Assembly (NCBI GenBank): GCA_035638075.1 | Contig: DASRAU010000039.1 | Coordinates: 1-64,000, forward strand | DNA from: DASRAU01 sp035638075 | GTDB taxonomy: Bacteria; Acidobacteriota; Polarisedimenticolia; Gp22-AA2 | DNA length: 64,000 nt | Reading direction: 5' to 3' | Shown: piece by piece, positions 58,908-64,000 of the stretch | How positions within the stretch are numbered: position 1 is the first letter of the stretch | Layout of the letters: each line of letters opens with the position of its first letter | Translations under genes and position numbers: made by a program | The notes under the pieces: generated by a model | Seen by the model: the letters and a program-made list of their open reading frames with translations, nothing else | Told to the model about the DNA's origin: nothing | The model's database searches: none

Positions 58908-59132
58908 TCAGGACGTTCTCACCTCGATTCTCTTGGTCCGGCCGGTGGCGCCGGTTTTGATGGTGACGGCCGACTTCGGACAGCGGAAGTGCCCGGCCAC
59001 GAGGCGGACGAGCTCGTCGTTCGCCTTGCCGTCCACGGGCGGCGATTTCACGCGCGCGGTCCAGGTGCCGTCGCTCTCCTGCGTCAGCGACGAAGCGCGC
59101 GCGTTCGGTTTGACCTTCACCTGGAGAATCAA
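58908..59132 (-). CDS. DUF167 (YggU) family protein
   Basis: A 74-residue protein if read from TTG 59132 (LILQVKVKPNARASSLTQES). The frame stays open upstream across a terminator, which is unlikely to be coding. The core SPPVDGKANDELVRLVAGHF then VTIKTGATGRTKRIEV matches DUF167, a small alpha/beta fold family of unknown function found across bacteria. GTG 59120 is an alternative start. It lies between the hydrolase and a proline/threonine-rich secreted protein, both on the same strand. Confidence 0.78.
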   Translation of the reverse strand: MILQVKVKPNARASSLTQESDGTWTARVKSPPVDGKANDELVRLVAGHFRCPKSAVTIKTGATGRTKRIEVRTS

Positions 59133-59150
59133 GCGTGGGCATCTTAAGAG

Positions 59151-59172
59151 AAAAGCCCCGCGCTGGCGGGGC
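59151..59172 (-). terminator. Rho-independent terminator of the Pro/Thr-rich gene
   Basis: On the minus strand GCCCCGC, a four-base loop CAGC, GCGGGGC and then TTTTCTC. The stem is seven perfect pairs and the T-run directly follows, so this is a classical intrinsic terminator for the gene at 59220-59798. It lies just upstream of the DUF167 start. Confidence 0.75.
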
Positions 59173-59219
59173 TTCTCTGCGGCTCGCCGGCCGGCCCGGC
59201 GCAAGCCTGGCCCGACTGG

Positions 59220-59798
59220 TCAACGACCGGTCGTGGAGCTCATGGGCGGCGTGGTCGGCGCGGTGCTGGGAGGCGTCTGCGACGGCGTCGTGGTCGGCGT
59301 GGGCGACGTCACGGTCGGCGCCGTGTACGGATTGCCGAACAGGCTGAACGGATTCAACAGCGTCGGCGCCGCGAAGATGCTGAAAGGGTTCAGGCTCGCG
59401 GGTCCGAGCAGGCCGAAGATGCCTGCCGCGGACGAGCTGCCGACCGATCCCCCGACGCCCGACTGGCTTCCCATCGTCGAGCCCGGCGAGGAGAAGACCA
59501 GGAAGCTGTTCGGGCTGAGGCCCGTGGTCGATCCACCGACGCCCCCGACCACATAAGGGCTGAAGGGAGACACTCCGGTCGGCATTCCGAAGCCGGTTCC
59601 ACCGGGAACGCCGTTCGGGTTGGTGCCCAGCGGGTTGGCAGGGTTGTACGGCGGCCCGAAGACCGGCGACGTCGGCGACACGGGAGACGTCGGTGACGCT
59701 GGAGTCGTCGGAGACGTGGGAGAGGTCGGCGTCGTCTGCGCGAACGCCACGCTCCCGCACATCACCGACAGGCTCAAGAGCAGGGCTGCTTTTCTCAT
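59220..59798 (-). CDS. Secreted Pro/Ser/Thr-rich low-complexity protein
   Basis: A 192-residue exported protein from ATG 59798, with CGAGGTG upstream. The signal peptide is MRKAALLLSLSVMCGSVAFA. The mature chain starts with seven or so TSPTSPTTPASP-type triplet repeats, then an Asn/Gly/Pro-rich middle (NPANPLGTNPNGVPGGTGFG), Phe-containing LNPFSIF and LLNPFSLFGNP repeats, and a C-terminal Thr/Pro run. No known domain. It ends at an intrinsic terminator and has no cysteine beyond the signal peptide. A surface or linker-like protein is likely; such sequences often stick to cell wall or to each other. Confidence 0.75.
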   Translation of the reverse strand: MRKAALLLSLSVMCGSVAFAQTTPTSPTSPTTPASPTSPVSPTSPVFGPPYNPANPLGTNPNGVPGGTGFGMPTGVSPFSPYVVGGVGGSTTGLSPNSFLVFSSPGSTMGSQSGVGGSVGSSSAAGIFGLLGPASLNPFSIFAAPTLLNPFSLFGNPYTAPTVTSPTPTTTPSQTPPSTAPTTPPMSSTTGR

Positions 59799-59997
59799 GA
59801 CACACCTCGATTCGCATTCACCTCGTGCATGCGACGTGCCATCGAAGACGCGCCCCCGGCCATCCTCACCCGCGCGGACCGATCGGCCGTCGGCCCATGA
59901 CTGACAGGCCTTTGCGGGGAACTGGCGATGGAGACACAGCGCCATCCGGCGCACAGTGGCGATGACGAAAGAATCGAACCAAGAAGGGAGTCCACGC

Positions 59998-60747
59998 ATG
60001 CGCAAAACGATCCGAATCCTTCCCGCTGTTCTCGTCGCCGGCCTGCTCGCCACGCCGGTGATGCTGCGGGCGGGCGACACGCACACGAGCGACGACGGGT
60101 ACAAGTCCAGCCAGGCGAGCAAGTCCGCGAAGAAGGACGCCAAGACCGCGGCGAAGCTGTCCGACGCCGAAGCGGTGCTCAAGGCGGCGGCCGAGTCGAA
60201 AGACGAAGGCATTCCGCGCGACCTGCTCGAGAAGGCGAAGTGCGTCGGCGTCTTCCCGAGCTTCAAGAAGGTCGCCCTCGGAGTCGGCGGCGAAGGCGGC
60301 AAGGGCGTCTTCACGTGCCGCACCGACCACGGCATGAGCGGCCCGGCCATCTACAAGATCGGCGGCGGCAGCGTCGGCTGGCAGGCCGGCGTCAAGGAGG
60401 CCGACCTGGTGCTCCTCGTCATGGACGACGAAGCGATGAACAAGCTCCTGAACGACGATCACGTCGAGATCGGCACCGACGTCTCGGCCACGGCCGGTCC
60501 GGTCGGGCACGATGCGAAGATGACCGACACCCAGTCGAGCGCTCAGCTTCTGGCGTGGTCACGGACGCACGGCGCCTTTGCGGGGGCGTCCCTCGATGGC
60601 CTGGGGCTGAAGCAGGACGACGACGACAACGCGGAGCTCTACAACAAGACCGTCGGGGCCAAGGAAATCCTGACCAGCGACACGGACACCCTTCCGGTGC
60701 CGCAGGTGGCGCAGTCCTTCGTGAAGACGACCGAGCAGTACATGTAG
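59998..60747 (+). CDS. SYLF (YSC84-like) lipid-binding domain protein, copy 2
   Basis: A 249-residue exported protein from ATG 59998, with GGGAG eight bases upstream and a signal peptide (ILPAVLVAGLLATPVMLRAG). The SYLF domain from about 60 has LLEKAKCVGVFPSFKKVALG, GGEGGKGVFTCRTDHGMSGP, YKIGGGSVGWQAGVKEADLV and SRTHGAFAGASLDGLGLKQD. It has the same length as the copy at 56664-57413 and closely similar sequence in the domain, but the loops and acidic tail (DDDDNAELYNK) differ. A 12-bp hairpin follows. Function as for the first copy. Confidence 0.92.
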   Translation: MRKTIRILPAVLVAGLLATPVMLRAGDTHTSDDGYKSSQASKSAKKDAKTAAKLSDAEAVLKAAAESKDEGIPRDLLEKAKCVGVFPSFKKVALGVGGEGGKGVFTCRTDHGMSGPAIYKIGGGSVGWQAGVKEADLVLLVMDDEAMNKLLNDDHVEIGTDVSATAGPVGHDAKMTDTQSSAQLLAWSRTHGAFAGASLDGLGLKQDDDDNAELYNKTVGAKEILTSDTDTLPVPQVAQSFVKTTEQYM

Positions 60748-60788
60748 CGCGCTGGTACCAGATCGCCTGCTGACGGCTCGGTCACTCG

Positions 60789-60825
60789 CTGCGGCCCGCC
60801 CCTCACAAGGCGGGCCGCAGTTTGT
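60789..60825 (+). terminator. 12-bp hairpin terminator after SYLF copy 2
   Basis: CTGCGGCCCGCC, an 8-base loop, GGCGGGCCGCAG, then TTTGTTC. The stem is perfect and followed by a short T-rich run, 41 bases after the stop. The core of the stem (GCGGCCCGCC) is the same as in the hairpin after SYLF copy 1. It also lies at the 3' end of the convergent GNAT gene and may serve both. Confidence 0.75.
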
Positions 60826-61425
60826 TCAGCGGGCGGCGTGGCGGGCGAGGCGCAGGTCGAGGTGCTTCTTCACGTCGGGCCACTCGGTCGTCAGGATGCT
60901 GTACATGACCGAGTCGCGCACCGATCCGTCCGGACGCAACTTGTGGTGCCGCAGCACGCCGTCCCGGCGCGCGCCGAGCGCCTCGATGGCGCGCTGCGAC
61001 GGGATGTTGAAGTTATCGGTGCGGAAGCCGACGACCCGGCAGCCGAGCGACTCGAACGCGTGCCCGAGCAGCAGCCGCTTGCACGCCGCGTTCACGTGGG
61101 TCCGCTGCCACGCGAGCGCGTACCAGGTGTAGCCGATCTCCACCCGGTCGATGGGCGCGTCGATGTCATGGAAACGCGTGCTGCCGACGATCGCGCCCGT
61201 CTTCGACTCGCGCACGGCCCACGGCAGCATGTGCCCGGCCTTTTGTCCCGCCAGCGCTTCGGCGATGTAGGCGCCGGTTTTCTCGCGCGGCGGCACGAAG
61301 GTGTAGAAGAGCTCCCACAGCCGGCCGTCCGCCGCCGCGGCCGCGAGCTCCTCCTCGTGCGACGGGGCCAGCGGCTCGAGCCGCACGCCGTGTCCTTCGA
61401 GAGTCACCGGGGCCGGATGGATCAC
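60826..61425 (-). CDS. GNAT family N-acetyltransferase
   Basis: A 199-residue acetyltransferase of the RimJ/RimL-like branch: VTLEGHGVRLEPLAPSHEEE at the N-terminus, RFHDIDAPIDRVEIGYTWYA near 83-102, the acetyl-CoA stretch QRTHVNAACKRLLLGHAFES near 107-126, and FRTDNFNIPSQRAIEALGAR near 134-153. It transfers acetyl to an amine of a protein or small molecule; substrate unknown. The start is GTG 61425. A TAGAAT hexamer lies six bases upstream, a spacing seen in leaderless transcripts. Alternatively translation is from an internal codon. Confidence 0.9.
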   Translation of the reverse strand: MIHPAPVTLEGHGVRLEPLAPSHEEELAAAAADGRLWELFYTFVPPREKTGAYIAEALAGQKAGHMLPWAVRESKTGAIVGSTRFHDIDAPIDRVEIGYTWYALAWQRTHVNAACKRLLLGHAFESLGCRVVGFRTDNFNIPSQRAIEALGARRDGVLRHHKLRPDGSVRDSVMYSILTTEWPDVKKHLDLRLARHAAR

Positions 61426-61474
61426 CGGCGCATTCTACCGAGTCCCATCGAGCCGGGCCCCGGCGACGCCCCGC

Positions 61475-61972
61475 TCACTTCGCCGCGGTGCGCTTCTGCG
61501 GATCGTCGGCCGGATTGATGTAGGTCAGAGCGAACGGCCCCAGGCCGTGCACCTGCACCACCGTGTCGGTTTTCGCGAACGCATAGTGATGCATCTGGGC
61601 GGGCAGCAGCGCGTAGCCGCCGGCGGCCAGCTCCTTCCCCGTGGCCTTGTCGAACTTGTCGCCCATGCCGAGGCCGAGCGTCCCCTGCAGCACCGTCACG
61701 TGCTCGTCGGTCGGATGCCAGTGAGGCGCGATCTTGTAGCCGGCCGGCATCTTCAGGCGCACGACGAAGATGCCGCTCGCACCGGGATCGCCGGAGACCA
61801 CGGTGAAGGACATCCCCTTCTCGAACACCGGCGGAGGATCGCCCCACTTGAGATCGGCGGGCATGACCATCACGTGCGCCGGCTTCGCCCCCTCCTGGGC
61901 GAGAGCCACCGCCCCCGCCACGGCGAGGCAGGCCAGAACGACCGCCACACTCCACGAGCCAGGTCTTCGCAT
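61475..61972 (-). CDS. Exported cupin-domain protein
   Basis: A 165-residue protein from ATG 61972, with GGAGGTG upstream and a signal peptide (WSVAVVLACLAVAGAVALA). The cupin core has APHWHPTDEHVTVLQGTLGL near 90-109, giving two His and one Glu, and PAQMHHYAFAKTDTVVQVHG near 130-149, giving the last His. The usual metal ligands are thus present. Likely a periplasmic metal-binding cupin of the small type; reaction unknown. It lies 49 bases upstream of the GNAT gene on the same strand. Confidence 0.9.
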   Translation of the reverse strand: MRRPGSWSVAVVLACLAVAGAVALAQEGAKPAHVMVMPADLKWGDPPPVFEKGMSFTVVSGDPGASGIFVVRLKMPAGYKIAPHWHPTDEHVTVLQGTLGLGMGDKFDKATGKELAAGGYALLPAQMHHYAFAKTDTVVQVHGLGPFALTYINPADDPQKRTAAK

Positions 61973-62064
61973 ATCCCACCTCCATGAGAGGAGCGGATTC
62001 TGCGACGGGGAACCGGTTCCTGTCCTTACCCGAGGTGCCGAAGGATTTTGCCCGGCGTCCGGCT

Positions 62065-63285
62065 TCATCGCGCCGGATCGAGCTCGTCGGCGAGCAGGCG
62101 CAGGAAGAGGCCGACGTCGGTGACGATCCCGGAGGCCTGGGCCGAGCCGCGATCGACGAGCTTGGTCACGACCGCCGGGTGGATGTCGACGCACACGGTC
62201 CGCACCCACGACGGCGTCATGTTGCCGACCCCGATGCCGTGCAGCATCGTCCCGAGGATGAGGACGAGATCGGCGCCTCGCAGGAGCGTGGCATAGCGCT
62301 CCTGCGCCTGCGTCATGTCCATCAGCGTGTCCGGAAGCGGCCCGTCGTCGCGGATCGAGCCCGCCAGCGCCAGATCGACCCGATGGACGATGCAGTCGTG
62401 CATCAGCCCCGACTTCAGGACGCCGCGCTCGACCGCCGCGCCGAGCGACCCGGCCATCCGGATGGCGTTGATGGCGCGCATGTGGTTGCGATGCCCCTCG
62501 TCCACCGGGATGCCGGTGGCCACGTCCACCCCGAGCGAGGTGTTGAACAGCGCCGCCTCGACGTCGTGCACCCCCAGCGCGTTGCCGGACAGCACCCCCT
62601 GGATGTAGCCGCCGCGCACCAGGCGCCCGAGGTGCCGCGTCCCGCCGGTGTGCACCACCACCGGCCCCGGCACCGCGATGGTGCGGCCGCGACGCGCCCG
62701 GATGGCGCGCATCGCCTCGGCGAGCTGCGCCACCGCCAGCTCGACGCGCCGCTCCGACGAGACCTCGTTGTTCATGAACACGAAGTCCGCCTTCTCGCGC
62801 TCGCGAAACGGCGGGAAGACCTGCACGCCGGCGAGCCCGGCGACGACCTGGTCGCCCGCCTTCACGTCGCGCAGCTTCACGCAGCGCGCCCGGTCGCCTT
62901 CGACCACGATGACCGCGTCCATGCGCTGGTCGGCGACGTCGAGGAAGCGCCCGCCGTGGTAGACGCGCGTGCGGTGGTTGGTGGTCGAGTAGAAATCGTC
63001 CGGCACCGTGCCGTCCGCGGCCGACGGCTTCAGCACGATCGCCCGGCTCTCGTCCACCGGATGGCAGCCGAGCGCGGTCAAGTTCTCGAGGATGCGCTCG
63101 AGGCGCTCCGGCTCGGCGGCGCTGACCGTCATCTCGACGCGCGAGAAATCCGACACCGTGCGGCCGATGTCGAAGCGCAGCAGCTCGTACGTGCCGCCGT
63201 TCTCGACCACGATGGCGAGGAACTTCGACATCAGGCCCGAGTCGATGAGGTGGCCTTCGGCGACCAGACGGCGCGGCTGGCTCAT
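62065..63285 (-). CDS. TIGR00300 family protein (LOR/SDH, ornithine cyclodeaminase-like)
   Basis: A 406-residue protein from ATG 63285 (MSQPRRLVAEGHLIDSGLMS). The N-terminal 100 residues form the conserved LOR/SDH region (AIVVENGGTYELLRFDIGRT, LGCHPVDESRAIVLKPSAAD). A central domain follows with VVHTGGTRHLGRLVRGGYIQ, NALGVHDVEAALFNTSLGVD and HMRAINAIRMAGSL. A C-terminal part with LVLILGTMLHGIGVGNMTPS and VCVDIHPAVVTKLVDRGSAQ resembles NAD-binding DHS-like folds. In archaea this family includes ornithine cyclodeaminase, and in cyanobacteria it forms the C-terminal half of arginine dihydrolase fusions. It probably turns ornithine into proline. TATGAT lies ten bases before the ATG. Confidence 0.87.
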   Translation of the reverse strand: MSQPRRLVAEGHLIDSGLMSKFLAIVVENGGTYELLRFDIGRTVSDFSRVEMTVSAAEPERLERILENLTALGCHPVDESRAIVLKPSAADGTVPDDFYSTTNHRTRVYHGGRFLDVADQRMDAVIVVEGDRARCVKLRDVKAGDQVVAGLAGVQVFPPFREREKADFVFMNNEVSSERRVELAVAQLAEAMRAIRARRGRTIAVPGPVVVHTGGTRHLGRLVRGGYIQGVLSGNALGVHDVEAALFNTSLGVDVATGIPVDEGHRNHMRAINAIRMAGSLGAAVERGVLKSGLMHDCIVHRVDLALAGSIRDDGPLPDTLMDMTQAQERYATLLRGADLVLILGTMLHGIGVGNMTPSWVRTVCVDIHPAVVTKLVDRGSAQASGIVTDVGLFLRLLADELDPAR

Positions 63286-63341
63286 GGAGGGCGAATCATA
63301 ACCCGCCGGCCGTGCCGCGCCGGGGCGGGCGGCGCGCGGTG

Positions 63342-63899
63342 TCAGTCGGCCCGGACGCGGGCCTGGCCGTCGACGATCTCGAAGGTGAACCGGACGTCGA
63401 TGTAGACCGGGATCCGGTGGGAATCCACGAGGATGGTGTAGTCGGGCTTCGAGTCGTGGTCGAGATCCTCCCCGGGCTCGATCGTCCGGATGGCGGCGGG
63501 CACGAAGATCCAGCTCAGGACGGCGTCCACCGCGGCCACCCTGAAATCCGGATCGGCCTGGGCGGCCGGAAGGGCGAGCGGACTGTCCTGGACTTGCCGG
63601 ACCGCTCCGTCGGCCTCGACCACGAGGCGCAGGACCAGAACGACCGGCCGGCGCAGGTCCTGGTGATCGGCCGGAAACCGCGGCAGGGGGGTGACGATGG
63701 GATGGGGTGCGACGAAGTCCTGCCCCTCGCGGAGCTGCGGCGACACCCGGGACGGGTCCACGAGGTATTCGGCGCTGATCTGCGCGAGGGATGTCTCGTC
63801 CGGCGCGGCCGCCTTCCGATCCGGGACGCTGGCACATCCCGCCCCCCACACCAGGAACGCGACGACGGGCAGAAGCCGGAAGGGAGACGAGACGGGCAT
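63342..63899 (-). CDS. Lipoprotein with TonB C-terminal-like domain
   Basis: A 185-residue lipoprotein: the signal peptide LLPVVAFLVWGAGCAS has a lipobox at Cys22. The mature part (VVLVLRLVVEADGAVRQVQD near 86-105, then DFRVAAVDAVLSWIFVPAAI) follows the pattern of TonB C-terminal or energy-transducer-like domains, in which a strand with a Gly/Asp turn precedes the helix AAxxAVxxWxFxPA. There is no N-terminal TonB helix or proline spacer, so it is not a working TonB. The C-terminus adds IPVYIDVRFTFEIVDG. Role unknown. Confidence 0.82.
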   Translation of the reverse strand: MPVSSPFRLLPVVAFLVWGAGCASVPDRKAAAPDETSLAQISAEYLVDPSRVSPQLREGQDFVAPHPIVTPLPRFPADHQDLRRPVVLVLRLVVEADGAVRQVQDSPLALPAAQADPDFRVAAVDAVLSWIFVPAAIRTIEPGEDLDHDSKPDYTILVDSHRIPVYIDVRFTFEIVDGQARVRAD

Positions 63900-63962
63900 C
63901 GCCCCTAATCTAGCGGCAACCGCCTGCCCTCTCCCACTTCGAGATGGCGGCCCTGCGTCGCT

Positions 63963-64000
63963 TCAGCCGCGGCCGGCCAGGTAGTTCTTCACCGCGGCCA
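63963..64000 (-). CDS. C-terminal end of a gene running off the right edge
   Basis: The minus-strand frame ending at TGA 63965-63963 reads AAVKNYLAGRG in its last residues, typical coding composition with no stop to the window edge. Only 12 codons are visible, so the product cannot be named. It would lie 63 bases upstream of the TonB-C-like lipoprotein on the same strand. Confidence 0.3.
   Translation of the reverse strand, partial: AAVKNYLAGRG

Noticed and set aside
59640..59745. Short tandem DNA repeats of GTCGGnGACGT type
   Set aside because: They encode the TSP-triplet low-complexity region of the secreted protein at 59220-59798, so they are a coding feature.

Overview
The window is very GC-rich throughout, its genes show strong third-position G/C bias, and long antisense shadow ORFs are common. 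No rRNA, tRNA, CRISPR array, phage gene or insertion sequence was recognised, so it looks like ordinary chromosome. Gene content suggests a Gram-negative-type bacterium of the Acidobacteriota or a neighbouring high-GC phylum. Clues are ASPIC/UnbV and FG-GAP proteins, a C-terminal NExIVxMVxxGL module that I associate with Acidobacteria, HAF-repeat and thrombospondin-type-3 secreted proteins, large hybrid histidine kinases and an Fe-S type PurF. The phylum is inference; no marker gene here proves it.

Layout. 1-2.05 kb (minus): TetR regulator, archaeal-type HMG-CoA synthase and a thiolase cut by the window edge, joined by 4-base overlaps and preceded by a perfect 14-bp operator-like palindrome. 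2.2-5.1 kb: an APC permease convergent with a non-pyrrolysine MttB-family methyltransferase. 5.3-10.8 kb: secreted proteins, including a 1000-residue HAF/TSP3 protein, and a DUF3467 protein. 10.8-18.2 kb (minus): HD phosphohydrolase, a secreted protein, purF, tkt and a DASS carboxylate transporter. 18.3-28.4 kb: a secreted propeller-like protein, then a plus-strand run with a LysM/M23 lipoprotein, ankyrin protein, MBL hydrolase, two SpoIIE-type phosphatases flanking a cupredoxin, a saccharopine-dehydrogenase-like enzyme and a family-5 uracil-DNA glycosylase. 28.4-37.2 kb: YHS-type copper ATPase, rhodanese, M28 peptidase, two GT-C-like membrane proteins, a CPBP protease and a DUF3761 protein.

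37.4-53.1 kb: a coiled-coil lipoprotein, small enzymes, and three hybrid histidine kinases. Between the first and second kinases lies an unusual pair: a COX2-like cupredoxin whose CuA ligands are mostly replaced, overlapping a membrane-anchored SCO protein fused to seven FG-GAP repeats and an ASPIC/UnbV domain. This is the best candidate for an undescribed system. 53.3-64 kb: a second HAF protein, an M23/VOC/outer-membrane operon, two SYLF paralogues each followed by a strong hairpin, a DUF2442 protein that appears to start at CTG, DUF167, GNAT, cupin, a TIGR00300 (LOR/SDH, ornithine cyclodeaminase-like) protein and a TonB-C-like lipoprotein.

Recurring themes are ATGA, GTGA, TTGA or TGATG junctions between neighbours (tight operons), surface and secreted proteins, copper-related proteins, and signalling proteins with no DNA-binding output domain.
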